A DNA stretch of 64,000 nt, taken from NCBI GenBank assembly GCA_963792175.1, contig CAWBVG010000034.1, forward strand, positions 166,174 through 230,173, written 5' to 3'. The translations under genes were made by a program, and so were the position numbers. A model generated the notes under the pieces. The model did not search any database. It was given only the letters and a program-made list of their open reading frames with translations, and had not been told where the DNA came from. The stretch is from CAWBVG01 sp963792175. Lineage in GTDB: Bacteria > Acidobacteriota > Vicinamibacteria > Vicinamibacterales > CAVVIG01. This document shows positions 27,916-37,620 of this stretch, one piece after another. The stretch's first letter is position 1. Each line of letters opens with the position of its first letter.

Positions 27916-29464
27916 ATGAAACGAGTCGTACTTGGAGGACTCGCGGCGACGATGCTCGCCGCGACCGGGATGACGGTGCACGGGTCGAGCCACCGCGAGG
28001 CGCTGGCGATCCTCAACGAGCCGTGCGCCGACAACACCGACACCTACGCGTGGGTGTCGAACGCTTCGCACGACAAGCTCTATCTGATCATGGACTTCAA
28101 TCCGCTCCATGAACCCGGGCAGGGCAACCAGGGCCTGCGTGCGTGCAACGGGTATCGCTACGAGTTCCACATCGCCAAGGGCAAGAGCCTCAAGGACAAC
28201 GTGGTGTACCGCGTCGAGTTCACGAACCGGCTGACGCCGGAGGCGGCTCCCAGTGCCTCGGACCCGCTTGGCGGCGGCAACGAGTTGCTTTGGCAGCTGA
28301 CCGGCGGGACCGAAACGATGAAGGTCACGCGCATCGCGAAGAACCGAGACGACGACGATGACGACGATCGGCGCCGGTCGGATGACGAGGACGGGGTGGT
28401 GCTTGGAGGAAATCTCACCGTGCTCCCGAACAACCATGGTCCCCAGACCGATCGGCTCGTGTATGGTCTCGGTCCCTTCAAGGGTTATCAGACCGGCGAT
28501 CCGTCGAGCCGCGAACAGGGGCTCTACGATCAGCCGTTCGTCGATACCTTCATTCACAACCTCTCGAACGGCGGACGGATCATCGCCGGCCAGTTCGACG
28601 ATCCCTATCAGCTCGACGAAAAGGGGATCTTCGATCTCGTCAACCTGGGCAGCGACGATCTGGGTGGTATTCCGGGCGCGCGACGAGGACCGATCAAGGA
28701 CGTGTTCACCGGCTTCAACGTCTTCTCGATTGCGCTCGAAGTGCCGATGAGCGACATCTTCCCGAACGGCATTCCGCACAACGGCGAGCTGAAACCGACC
28801 TCCACCGACAGCCTGATCCGCGTCTGGTCGCGCATCACGCGCCGGGAAACGCAGACGGTGGATCCGCACAACATCATCACGGGCCTCAAGGGCATCCGGC
28901 GACTGGGTGCAGGTCGGTCGCAACGCGCTGCCGCTGTTCAATGCCGGCCTGGTGGGAACACAGCGTCAGACGTTGTACCTCCACACCAGCCCGATGCACG
29001 ACGTGACCAACTTCGGCGCGGATGTGTTGTTTCCCGTGCTGGTGCGCGACGCCGAAGCGCTGGGGATTTATGCGGCGCTCGGCGTGCCTCCCGCAACGGT
29101 CGCGACGTTGAAGGGTCCGCGCGCGGACATCATCAACGCCATCAATCTCGGCCGGCCGATTCCGATCGCCGATGGCTTTAGCGGTGACGTGCTCACCATC
29201 GACGCCGCGATCGATTCGAGCTTCCCGAACGGACGTCGCCTTGGCGGCGGGACTGCGCCGAACCGCCATCAGGTGAACGTGAATACGGTGCTGATCAGCC
29301 TGATCGTCGCAGGGAATCCCGCGGCCGGACTGGCCAAGGGCGTCGAGGTCAACGACAAGAACTTCCTCGATCGGTTCCCGTTCCTGGCGCCCGCTCATCA
29401 GGGCCTGCTCCAGGGTCACGGCGGGGTCAACGTGCCGACGGTGCCGAACATCCCGATTCCATAG
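27916..29464 (+). CDS. DUF4331 domain-containing secreted protein (frameshifted)
   Basis: About 516 residues. A signal peptide (LGGLAATMLAATGMTVHG) precedes the SSHREAL motif characteristic of DUF4331, then NTDTYAWV and MDFNPLHEPGQGNQG. An acidic insert (seven Asp followed by RRRSDDEDG, about residue 150) may bind cations. One +1 break near 28905 separates GLKGIRR from DWVQVGRNALPLFNAG. ATG 27916 is chosen because GGGAG precedes it and the signal peptide starts there. It is followed by a strong hairpin, then DUF4198 and HupE genes. Function of DUF4331 is not established. Confidence 0.8.
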
Positions 29465-29480
29465 TCAGTCGCGATGGCGT

Positions 29481-29512
29481 CCGGACGGTCCCCGTTCTCG
29501 GGGACCGTCCGG
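29481..29512 (+). terminator. Perfect 14-bp hairpin after the DUF4331 gene
   Basis: CCGGACGGTCCCCG and its exact complement flank the tetraloop TTCT, 17 bases after the DUF4331 stop. There is no following T-tract, so it may act as an mRNA 3'-end stabiliser or a partial terminator before the DUF4198 gene. Confidence 0.6.
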
Positions 29513-29536
29513 CGCTTCAGTTATCCGAGATTCGAC

Positions 29537-30403
29537 ATGCACATGAGGCACGCCATGATTTCATTGCCGCGGGGTTCATCGACGATTCGCCGGCTCGCAC
29601 GACTGGTGGTGACGGGCCTCGCCCTGATGGGCGTGCCGCTCGCCGCGCACGACATGTGGATCGAGCCGACGACGTTCTTTCCGCAGTCTGGCCAGATCGT
29701 CAGCCTGCGGTTGCGCGTCGGGCAGGACCTGCTCGGCGATCCGCTGCTGCTCGACCCCTCGCTCGTCAATCAGTTCGTCGTCAGCGACGGCGACGGCGTG
29801 CGACCGGTCGTCCGCCGCGACGGCCGCGATCCGGCCGGCCTCGTGCGTCTCACCACGCCTGGCGTTCACGTCATCGGCTACCGGAGCAACCCGAGCACGA
29901 TCGAAATACCGGCTGACACGTTCAATCAGTACCTGAAGGAAGAGGGACTCGACGCCGTGTCCGCGCAGAGAGCGCGCCGCAACGAGACACGTGCGCCGGC
30001 GCGCGAGATCTTCTCGCGGTGCGCCAAGAGCCTGGTGTTCTCGGGAGCGGCCGCGGCCGTCCAAGGCGATCGGCCGCTGGGCTTCACGCTGGAGCTCGTC
30101 GCCGAACGCAACCCGTATGGCCTGCGAGCGGATCAGGATCTTCCGGTGCGGCTGACTTACGAGAGCCGTCCGCTCGGCGGCGCGCTCGTGATTGCCATCA
30201 ACCGCCTGAATCCGGCCGACAAGATGTCCGCCCGCACCGACGCGGATGGCCGCGTGCGCTTCAAGCTGCGGCACGACGGGATGTGGTTGATCAAAGCGGT
30301 CCACATGGTTCCAGCCCCGCCCGACGCGCACGCGGAGTGGGCCAGTTTCTGGGCGTCGCTGACGTTCGAGATGCGGAACCCGTCCGCTGGTACCAACGAA
30401 TGA
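29537..30403 (+). CDS. DUF4198 domain-containing periplasmic protein
   Basis: About 288 residues. A signal sequence (LVVTGLALMGVPLAAHD) leads into AHDMWIEPTTFFPQSGQ, the typical DUF4198 start with an N-terminal His after cleavage. The C-terminal half (LPVRLTYESRPLGGALVIAI and RTDADGRVRFKL) is an immunoglobulin-like domain. DUF4198 proteins are often linked to nickel/cobalt uptake. Its neighbour HupE/UreJ belongs to a family with putative nickel permeases, so a metal-uptake role is a reasonable inference. Several Met codons lie near the start; 29537 or 29555 are both possible. Confidence 0.8.
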   Translation: MHMRHAMISLPRGSSTIRRLARLVVTGLALMGVPLAAHDMWIEPTTFFPQSGQIVSLRLRVGQDLLGDPLLLDPSLVNQFVVSDGDGVRPVVRRDGRDPAGLVRLTTPGVHVIGYRSNPSTIEIPADTFNQYLKEEGLDAVSAQRARRNETRAPAREIFSRCAKSLVFSGAAAAVQGDRPLGFTLELVAERNPYGLRADQDLPVRLTYESRPLGGALVIAINRLNPADKMSARTDADGRVRFKLRHDGMWLIKAVHMVPAPPDAHAEWASFWASLTFEMRNPSAGTNE

Positions 30404-30454
30404 CCGGTGTTGCCGCGACAGCACGAAAACATGGTTCGAAGGCTCACCACAGGC

Positions 30455-30480
30455 GCCTGCCCTGAGCTTGTCGAAGGGTG
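30455..30480. repeat. Dispersed intergenic repeat (CCTGAGCTTGTCGAAGG type)
   Basis: GCCTGCCCTGAGCTTGTCGA followed by AGGGTG matches a short repeat common in many bacterial genomes, recognisable in translation as PELVEG. It lies at the beginning of the HupE reading frame and may have displaced the native start. Confidence 0.6.
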
Positions 30481-31580
30481 TTTTCGCGCTTTCGTGGCTT
30501 TCTTGTGCGGTGTTTGCGAGCGTGGTGAGCTACGTCGGAGCTGCGGCTTTGATCGCGCACGAGCTCGGCACCACACGCGTGGCGATTCTGCTCAACGACG
30601 GCAAGACCTACGATGTCGACGTCATCACGGACGCTGCGGCGCTGGTCGAGAAGCTCGAAGCGTCGAACGGCGAGTCGCCCGTCGCCGACCTTCGTCCCGA
30701 TCGTCTGCGGGCCCGGCTCGAGCGATTCGGCGAGCAGTTCAGTCGTCGGGTCGCATTGAGATTTGACGGGTCGGAGGCTCGTCCAGCGGTCACATACGCG
30801 GTGTCGCCCGGTGCCGATGCGGCGTCTTCGCCGGTCGCAACCATCCACCTGTCCGGCCAGATACCGCCGGGCGCGACGCACTTCACCTGGCGCTATGCGT
30901 GGACGTTCGCGTCCTACGCCGTGACGGTACGGCGCGCGGCGGCGGACAACCCGACGACGGAGTGGTTGGAGGGCGGGCAAAGCAGTGCGCCCGTGGCGTT
31001 GAAGGCGCCCGCGCCAGCGATCGATCGCTTCGGCACGGCGCGGCGCTATCTCGCGCTTGGCTTCACGCACATCCTGCCCGGCGGACTGGACCATGTGCTG
31101 TTCGTGCTGGGCATCTACTTGCTCAGCGGACGTGCGCGCTCCGTTCTCTGGCAGGTGAGCGCGTTCACAGTGGCGCACTCGATCACGCTGGGCCTCAGCA
31201 TGTACGGCCTCGTCTCGGTGTCGCCTCGGATTGTCGAGCCGTTGATCGCACTGTCGATCGCGTACGTGGCGATCGAGAACATCTTCCTCTCCGAGCTCAA
31301 GTCGTGGCGGGTGGCGCTGGTCTTTGTGTTTGGCCTGTTGCACGGGATGGGTTTCGCGGGAGCGCTGAAAGAGCTCGGCCTGCCGCGCTCGGAGTTCGTG
31401 ACGGCGCTGCTGACGTTCAATGTCGGCGTCGAGGCCGGGCAACTGGCGGTCATCGGCGCCGCGTTTCTTCTCATCGGCTGGTACTCGGCCGATCGCGTCT
31501 GGTATCGCCGCCGCATTGTCGTGCCGGCGTCGATGCTGATCGCATGCACGGCGGTCTACTGGACGATCCAACGGCTCTGA
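30468..31580 (+). CDS. HupE/UreJ family membrane protein
   Basis: About 370 residues. After a signal-like segment (VFALSWLSCAVFASVVSYVG) comes a soluble region of about 170 residues, then six or seven helices. The HupE/UreJ signature is seen in FTHILPGGLDHVLFVLG, VAHSITLGLSM and LLHGMGFAGAL, whose His residues are proposed metal ligands. The track start is TTG in a PELVEG-type repeat; no better start in frame is visible, so the N terminus is uncertain. Together with DUF4331 and DUF4198 it may form a metal-acquisition cluster. Confidence 0.78.
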   Translation: MSKGVFALSWLSCAVFASVVSYVGAAALIAHELGTTRVAILLNDGKTYDVDVITDAAALVEKLEASNGESPVADLRPDRLRARLERFGEQFSRRVALRFDGSEARPAVTYAVSPGADAASSPVATIHLSGQIPPGATHFTWRYAWTFASYAVTVRRAAADNPTTEWLEGGQSSAPVALKAPAPAIDRFGTARRYLALGFTHILPGGLDHVLFVLGIYLLSGRARSVLWQVSAFTVAHSITLGLSMYGLVSVSPRIVEPLIALSIAYVAIENIFLSELKSWRVALVFVFGLLHGMGFAGALKELGLPRSEFVTALLTFNVGVEAGQLAVIGAAFLLIGWYSADRVWYRRRIVVPASMLIACTAVYWTIQRL

Positions 31581-31583
31581 TGA

Positions 31584-33703
31584 TCAGCGCGCGGCCGACG
31601 CGCGGCTGGTGGCGGCCTTTATCTGCTTTCTGATCGCGTCTTCCAAACCGGCGGGCTCCCGGAGGCCGCCGCCGGTCGTGCGGAACTGCACGATCCCTTC
31701 ATCGTCGATGAGCACGTACGTGGGATAGGCTCGGACGTCGAAGGCGACCTGGACCTTGCGATCGCGATCCCAGTATTGCGGCCAGTCGAGTCGATTCTTC
31801 TCGGCAAAGTTGCGCACGACGGCCTCGTCGCCGTCCGAGCTGACACTGAGGAGGACGAACCGGTCTTTGGCGTGCCGCTTTTGCAGGTCCTTCAGCGTTG
31901 GAATGGCAGCCACGCACGGGGGACACCACGTGCCCCAGAAGTCGAGCAGCACGACTTTGCCCTTCAGGCTGCCCAGATCGACGAATTCACGATCCAGCGT
32001 CACAACCGAGAAGTTCGGCGCGAAGGCTTCGCGCGCTCGGCGCGGGTTCTCGATCATCGATCGGGCCCGATCGGCCTGCGCCCCGCTCGGCCGGATCACC
32101 AGTTCTTCCTTCAGTTCGGCCACACCGTCGGCATCGCGGCCTTCGCGTAACAGCACGAGTCCCAGGTTGAAATGCAGGTAGTTCGCCGTCGGCTCCAGCG
32201 ACAGCGCCGCGCGCAGTTCGTCTTCCGCCTCGCGCAGGCGCTTCGGATCCTTGCCGTGCCCGAGATCCTGAAGGGCGACGGCTTTCAACTGCCGGGCCTG
32301 GATCGCCAGAAACTTCTCCACGCCCACGACCGCCAGCGCGCGATCGCAGCTCTCGACGACGTTCTTCGCTGCGCCCAACGTTTCGTACGCGCGCGCCATG
32401 CCGACGTAGCAAATGGCGCAGTTCTGGCCGCGGCGATCGTTGGCCTGGCGGAAGGCTTTCAACGCATCTTCTGTACTTCCGGCCTTGGAGTAGCTGCATC
32501 GCCGCATCGACGTCGGCGTCGAGCGTCATGCCGCCCCCGGGCGCGGGAGCGGTGGTGATGGCCGGCGGTGCGGACGGTGGCGGCGGCGCCATGTTGAAGC
32601 TCAACTCAATGGTGGCGATCACCGGCACCGGCTTGCCGTCGATGATCGTTGGCGTGAACTCCCACTGACGCGCCGCGGCAACGGCGGAGGCGTCGAGCAG
32701 CGGGATCGAGCGCGCAACCTTGGCGTCGCTGACCTTGCCTTGCGGATCGATCGTGACTTCGATCGCCACTATTCCCTGGACGCCCGCCCGCATCGCTTCG
32801 GCGGTGTAGGAAGCATTCACACGCTTCGTCACCGTCGGCGGCGGCACTCCGTTGCCGATGCGGACGGGCTGGATGGTCGAAGTGCCTGGAGCAGAGCGGC
32901 GGCGCGGTGGTGACGGCGACGGCGTCACGCCCTGCGCTGGGAAATTCACCGAAACGGTCATGATGACCGGAACCGCGCGGCCGTCGATCACCGTCGGTGT
33001 GAACTCCCATTGGCGCACGGCGGCAACGGCGGCCGCATCGAGGGGCGGGACCGATCGAACCACCCTCGCATTGCTCACCTTGCCATCGGGGTCGATCGTC
33101 GCATCGAGCACCACGACACCCTGCGCGCCCGCCGTTTGTGCGTCGAGAGGCGGCGTGGGCCTGACATCTTTCAGCTTGCGCGGCACGGGAACGTCGTTGC
33201 CGACGCGGATCGGACTGACGGGAATGAGGACGCTGACCCTGGTCGCTCCCGGCATTCGATCGAACGGCGCCGCACGCACGTCCACCTCAACCCGGACCGT
33301 CATGACGCGCTCGATCCCCTCGGCGTCGCGCACCGTCGCTCGATAGGCAAAGGCGTCAGGACCTGACGTACCCACGGTCGGCGATGTACCGCGCGGCGGG
33401 CGGCATGAACACGGCGGTGCCGTGCTGCGAGCCCTCGATGATGTCTCCGGCGGTTGCAGGATTGCGGCGATCGTCCGGCACGCCCCAGTTCGGGATGACA
33501 CAGGCAAGCCCGTCGCTCACCACCGTCATCTTCACGGAGGCCCCTTGCGTCGAGATCGCGCCGGTGAAGTACGGCACTTCGCAGCGGAATTGCGGCCGGA
33601 GCGTTCCAGGAGCGGGCTGTGCTACAGCGTCGCGGGAGCTGCCTCGGAATGAGTAGCCGGAGCGTTCCGCGGATCCTATCACCGCCGAATCGCCTTCTCG
33701 CAA
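31584..33703 (-). CDS. TonB-TPR-thioredoxin fusion protein (frameshifted)
   Basis: Read across two +1 breaks (about 33362 and 32495) this is one protein of about 700 residues. The N-terminal part ends in a bacterial Ig-like strand (GPDAFAYRATVRDAEG). Two TonB C-terminal-like domains follow (GVVVLDATIDPDGKVSNARV and GIVAIEVTIDPQGKVSDAKV, each with RQWEFTPT). Then come a short proline linker, TPR-like helices (EDALKAFRQANDRRGQNC) and a C-terminal redoxin with WGTWCPPC. No stop separates the TonB and TPR parts. The N terminus is uncertain: no signal peptide is seen after ATG 33703, so more sequence may be missing. It converges on HupE with a 3-base gap. Role: envelope redox or energy-transduction partner, inferred. 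Confidence 0.68.
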
Positions 33704-33771
33704 AAGCCGACGTCAATCTTCAGACCCTTCATCACGGAAGTGCCGGCATTCGCCTTGCTGCGAGGCCGCCC

Positions 33772-33996
33772 GTGCCCGGTGCGCCGACGCGCTGCCTCCT
33801 TTGCCATGACGAACGCGTGGCGGTGCAGAAAACCTTGAGCACATTCATCATCTCGTGCAGCGCGTGCGGCGCAACGCTCGCGTACACTCCGCATCCGCCG
33901 GATGATCCGTCTCTGGCTGGGCGTATTGAACTACTCAACGGACCGTATCAATTCTTCCGTCCACAACCGGTCGGCGGCATCGGGAATCGTCATTAG
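33772..33996 (+). CDS. Small zinc-ribbon hypothetical protein
   Basis: About 74 residues with GTG start. RCLLCHDERV and ISCSACGATL give two CxxC pairs spaced for one zinc. The rest is unremarkable. The start is uncertain because the frame is open further upstream. It lies at the left edge of the accessory region, which contains a second small zinc-ribbon ORF (34230). The following 233 bases (33997-34229) show no gene. Confidence 0.4.
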   Translation: MPGAPTRCLLCHDERVAVQKTLSTFIISCSACGATLAYTPHPPDDPSLAGRIELLNGPYQFFRPQPVGGIGNRH

Positions 33997-34229
33997 CGCG
34001 AAGGCGCGTCGTGATGACGCCTCGTGCGGGCATTGTCGCTAGTCATTACACCAACATCACCATTCTCCTCCGCTAGAACCCGTCGCGCTGAAGGTTGCAC
34101 CTGCTGAGAATTTTGTCGGGCGATTGAGCGGCGACGGCACACCTCGGCATGTGAAAAAGAACATCGCGCTCGTTAAATGCACGCCGTTGCCCGGTCCCGA
34201 ATTGGCGAGACGGTTGCTCCTTCCACGGC

Positions 34230-34502
34230 GTGAGTCAGGAATCGCGCCCACCGGATCGACGGAAACGACGTCCGGCCCGATCGACGATCGTCACGCGCAA
34301 TCCCGATGTCGCTCCGCCCGAGCTCCGTTGTCCCGACTGCGATCGTCCCCTGGTCTATCTTCACACCGTCATCGGCGGGGTAAAGCCGCTCGAGCGATGG
34401 GACTACTTCCAGTGCGTGCCGTGCGGATTCTTCGAATACCGATTCCGAACCCGCAGGGTCCGTCCGACCGGTAGCGTGCCGGACATTCGACGCGCGCGGT
34501 GA
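34230..34502 (+). CDS. Small zinc-ribbon hypothetical protein
   Basis: 90 residues with GTG start. A basic N terminus (RPPDRRKRRPARS) precedes ELRCPDCDRPLVYLHTVIGG and FQCVPCGFFEYRF, two CxxC pairs with the spacing of a zinc ribbon. The pattern suggests nucleic-acid or protein contact, but no family is recognised. The 204 bases after it contain no convincing gene. Confidence 0.5.
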   Translation: MSQESRPPDRRKRRPARSTIVTRNPDVAPPELRCPDCDRPLVYLHTVIGGVKPLERWDYFQCVPCGFFEYRFRTRRVRPTGSVPDIRRAR

Positions 34503-34706
34503 GGCCAAACCGCTCGTACCCATAGCGGCAGGTCTCCCAGCCGAAGTAGTTGCGCAGGAAGACGACAGTCAACTTGCGATGTCGTTCTGAGAAGAGTAGG
34601 CTTAAGCGTTCCGCTTTCCTGAGCTCCTGCAGCCTTCCCGCGGTATCTTCCGCGTCCTCGCTTCAGCCCCTCGTCAAGGCCACACAACTGGAGCGTCGCA
34701 GGGGTC

Positions 34707-35228
34707 ATGGGTCCATTACGGGAGCTGCTCGCGATCGATCCCCGGCAGGCACTGGAGTTTTTCGTGGTGCGCCTCCAGGACGTCTCCGAGGCGACGGTCG
34801 ATCGACAGGAGTTGCTCTACAACGCGAGTCTCTTGGCGCACTATGCCCATGTATCCACACAACCTGAGGTCGATGTGCCTGCTCCCGCAAGTCTTAGCGC
34901 GGTCTTCGACCATTTTGTCTCGGACACGACCCTGCAGCACGACAGCCTGATGATGGAAACGGCGGGAGCACAGTGCCTGCTGCTGACGGGATTCTTCGAG
35001 GACCAGATGCGTCGGCGGCACAACATTCGCTGGTATGCCGAGTTGGGCGCCGGCTTTTTCAGACAGGCGGCCCTTCACGAGCGCGCACTGGACAAAGCCC
35101 GGATGCTCGATGCCATCGCGAGGCGCTTCGAGCTTTGGCGTCAGCGCCACGCGCTGCTCAGCCGCGACCTGCGCGATCAGCCCTTTCTGCTGACCCCACC
35201 TGTACCGCGCCCGCATGACAGTGGGTGA
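34707..35228 (+). CDS. Hypothetical helical protein upstream of groES
   Basis: 173 residues, mainly helical (PRQALEFFVVRLQDVSEATV, GFFEDQMRRRHNIRWYAELG). No signal peptide, membrane helix or known motif. ATG 34707 follows GCAGGGG. It ends 52 bases before groES in the same direction, so it may share a transcript with the chaperonin genes. Unrecognised. Confidence 0.6.
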   Translation: MGPLRELLAIDPRQALEFFVVRLQDVSEATVDRQELLYNASLLAHYAHVSTQPEVDVPAPASLSAVFDHFVSDTTLQHDSLMMETAGAQCLLLTGFFEDQMRRRHNIRWYAELGAGFFRQAALHERALDKARMLDAIARRFELWRQRHALLSRDLRDQPFLLTPPVPRPHDSG

Positions 35229-35280
35229 AAGAAAATCTTGCGATCCACTCAGTAACATCAGTCAATCTGGAGTCACAGTC

Positions 35281-35592
35281 ATGAATGTCAGACCGTTGCA
35301 CGACCGCATCCTCATCCAGCGCCTCGACGAAGGCGAACAGAAGGTCGGCGGGATCATCATCCCCGACAGCGCCAAGGAAAAGCCTCAGCAGGGGAAGGTC
35401 ATCGCTGCAGGCAATGGCAAGTCCAAAGACGATGGCAAGCGGGTACCCCTGGAGGTCAAGGCAGGGGACACGATTCTGTTCGGCAAATACTCAGGGCAGG
35501 AGATCAAGCTCGATGGCGAGGAATACATCATCATGCGAGAAGACGAAGTATTGGGCGTGATCGAAGGCGCCGCTGCGAAGAAAAAGAAGTAG
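35281..35592 (+). CDS. groS: Co-chaperonin GroES
   Basis: 103 residues, normal length. It opens MNVRPLHDRILIQRLDEGEQ and contains the mobile loop KVGGIIIPDSAKEKP and GDTILFGKYSGQEIKLDGEE. It caps GroEL during ATP-driven folding. I chose ATG 35281 rather than an upstream alternative because homology begins there. The Lys-rich tail AAAKKKK is slightly unusual. GroEL starts 11 bases downstream. No CIRCE inverted repeat is visible in the 52 bases upstream, so HrcA control is not supported. Confidence 0.97.
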   Translation: MNVRPLHDRILIQRLDEGEQKVGGIIIPDSAKEKPQQGKVIAAGNGKSKDDGKRVPLEVKAGDTILFGKYSGQEIKLDGEEYIIMREDEVLGVIEGAAAKKKK

Positions 35593-35603
35593 GAGAAGAT
35601 CAC

Positions 35604-37226
35604 ATGGCAAAACAGATTATCTACGGTGAGCACTCACGCCAGGCCGTGCTACGCGGCATCAATCAGCTGGCCGACGCGGTCAAGGTCACGCTCGGTCCCA
35701 AAGGCCGCAACGTCGTGATCGACAAGAAATTCGGCTCGCCAACCATCACCAAGGATGGCGTGACCGTCGCCAAGGAAATCGACCTCAAGGATCCGCTGGA
35801 AAACATGGGCGCGCAGATGGTGCGCGAAGTCGCGAGCAAGACGTCGGACACGGCAGGCGATGGCACCACGACCGCCACCGTGCTCGCCCAGGCGATCTAC
35901 CGCGAGGGCGCGAAGAACGTGACGGCGGGTGCGAATCCGATGGACGTCAAGCGCGGGATCGAGAAAGCGGTGGAGGCGCTTACCGCCGAAGTGAAAAAGA
36001 TGGCGAAGCCGGTCAGCGGCAACATGGTCGCCCAGGTTGGCACCATCTCGGCCAACAACGACCTGACGATCGGGAAGATTATCGCCGATGCGATGGACAA
36101 GGTCGGCAAGGACGGCGTGATCACGGTCGAAGAAGCCAAAAGCATGGAGACGTCGCTCGACGTCGTCGAGGGCATGCAATTCGACCGCGGCTACCTGTCG
36201 CCCTACTTCGTGACGGACCCTGAGCGGATGGAAGTCGTGCTCGAGAACCCCGTCATCTTGATCCATGAAAAGAAGATTAGCTCCATGAAAGACTTGCTCC
36301 CCGTGCTCGAGCAGGTCGCGCGCCTCGGCCAGCCGCTGCTCATCATTGCGGAGGACATCGAGGGTGAAGCGTTGGCAACGCTCGTCGTCAACAAGCTGCG
36401 CGGCACGCTGCACGCCGCGGCCGTCAAGGCGCCCGGCTTCGGCGATCGCCGCAAGGCCATGCTCGAGGATATCGCCACCCTCACCGGCGGCAAGGCGATC
36501 ACCGACGATCTCGGCCTCAAACTCGAGAACATCAAGTTGGAAGACCTCGGTAAGGCGAAGAAGGTCACCATCGACAAAGACAATACGACGATCGTCGAAG
36601 GCGCGGGCAAATCAGCCGCGATCGAGGGTCGCGTGAAACAGCTCCGCGCCCAGGTTGAGGACACGACGTCGGACTACGATCGCGAAAAGCTGCAGGAGCG
36701 GCTGGCGAAGCTGGTCGGCGGCGTGGCTGTCATCAAGGTCGGAGCGGCGACCGAAACCGAGATGAAGGAGAAAAAAGCGCGCGTCGAGGACGCGATGCAC
36801 GCGACCAAGGCGGCCGTGGAAGAGGGGATCGTCCCCGGCGGCGGTGTCGCGCTGATTCGGGCGTCGAGAGTGCTCGACGGCCTGAAGCTCGGCGGCGATC
36901 AGCAGATTGGCGTCAACATCGTCAAGCGCGCTATCGAGGAGCCGATGCGTTGGATTGCGACCAATGCCGGCCAGGAGGGATCGATCGTCGTGCAGAAAGT
37001 GCGTGCGATGAAGGACGAGGAGGGCTTCAACGCGCTCACCGACACCTACGAGAATCTCGTGAAAGCGGGCGTCATCGATCCGGCAAAGGTGGTACGTTCG
37101 GCGCTCCAGAACGCGTCGTCCATTGCGTCGCTGCTCCTCACCACTGAAGCGCTCGTCTGCAGCATACCGGAAGACAGCAAGGAAGCGCCGATGCCGGGTG
37201 GTGGCGGTATGGGCGGAATGTACTGA
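35604..37226 (+). CDS. groL: Chaperonin GroEL
   Basis: 540 residues, intact. Landmarks: VTLGPKGRNVVIDKKFGSPT, the ATP-site TAGDGTTTATVLAQ, and EEGIVPGGGVALIRA. It ends with the Gly/Met tail GGGGMGGMY. It forms the double-ring folding chamber with GroES. The gene sits inside an accessory, stress-oriented region rather than among housekeeping genes, so it may be a second, island-borne copy; the rest of the genome is needed to know. A clear terminator follows at 37269. Confidence 0.98.
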   Translation: MAKQIIYGEHSRQAVLRGINQLADAVKVTLGPKGRNVVIDKKFGSPTITKDGVTVAKEIDLKDPLENMGAQMVREVASKTSDTAGDGTTTATVLAQAIYREGAKNVTAGANPMDVKRGIEKAVEALTAEVKKMAKPVSGNMVAQVGTISANNDLTIGKIIADAMDKVGKDGVITVEEAKSMETSLDVVEGMQFDRGYLSPYFVTDPERMEVVLENPVILIHEKKISSMKDLLPVLEQVARLGQPLLIIAEDIEGEALATLVVNKLRGTLHAAAVKAPGFGDRRKAMLEDIATLTGGKAITDDLGLKLENIKLEDLGKAKKVTIDKDNTTIVEGAGKSAAIEGRVKQLRAQVEDTTSDYDREKLQERLAKLVGGVAVIKVGAATETEMKEKKARVEDAMHATKAAVEEGIVPGGGVALIRASRVLDGLKLGGDQQIGVNIVKRAIEEPMRWIATNAGQEGSIVVQKVRAMKDEEGFNALTDTYENLVKAGVIDPAKVVRSALQNASSIASLLLTTEALVCSIPEDSKEAPMPGGGGMGGMY

Positions 37227-37268
37227 ACACGTTCAGACACGGCTGTCGAACGCTCTACAGGGAATAAC

Positions 37269-37304
37269 AAAGGCCCGGCCGAGAACACTTCGACCGGGCC
37301 TTTT
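37269..37304 (+). terminator. Intrinsic terminator of groES-groEL
   Basis: AAAGGCCCGG pairs with CCGGGCCTTT around a 15-base interior that can pair further, followed by a short T run. It lies 43 bases after the groEL stop. Confidence 0.8.
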
Positions 37305-37373
37305 CACGTGGCGGCGCTCGCTGCGGCAAAGGTCTCGACGATGGGCCCGCCTCGACGTTGCGATGACCCAGGC

Positions 37374-37389
37374 TGTGCAATCTGGGACA
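37374..37389 (+). promoter_or_regulatory. Candidate operator, island motif TGTGC-N6-GGACA (site 1)
   Basis: TGTGCAATCTGGGACA lies 33 bases upstream of the 59-residue gene at 37422 and about 280 bases upstream of the first cold-shock gene. It is one of seven matches to TGTGC-N6-G(G/C)ACA in this region. Confidence 0.45.
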
Positions 37390-37421
37390 GTGGGCCGTAT
37401 CGGACCGAAGTACGCTGACCA

Positions 37422-37601
37422 GTGAGGCCCATCGACCCGACCCAAGCAGCAGAACAGCGCGCGCGGATCGAGCAGATGATCGAGGAGTATCGCGAGGCGA
37501 CGCAACAACGGCTTCTGCAGCGGGCGATGACATTGTGGCTCAACGCCGAGGCAGACCAACGGCTCTTGGCCTTCGAAGCACAGGCAGAACGCGTCCATTG
37601 A
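37422..37601 (+). CDS. Small helical hypothetical protein
   Basis: 59 residues, GTG start, almost entirely helix-forming and rich in Gln, Glu and Arg (AAEQRARIEQMIEEYREATQ, then LWLNAEADQRLLAF). No signal or membrane segment. It starts 33 bases after a copy of the TGTGC-N6-GGACA motif. No family recognised. Support is the coherent amphipathic composition and its position. Confidence 0.5.
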   Translation: MRPIDPTQAAEQRARIEQMIEEYREATQQRLLQRAMTLWLNAEADQRLLAFEAQAERVH

Positions 37602-37620
37602 CTTCACGCCGGGCCTCGAA

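Noticed and set aside
30444..31571. 375-residue minus-strand ORF opposite HupE
   Set aside because: Shadow frame; HupE motifs on the plus strand are clear.
35229..35280. CIRCE element upstream of groES
   Set aside because: No GCACTC-N9-GAGTGC type inverted repeat is present in the 52-base leader.
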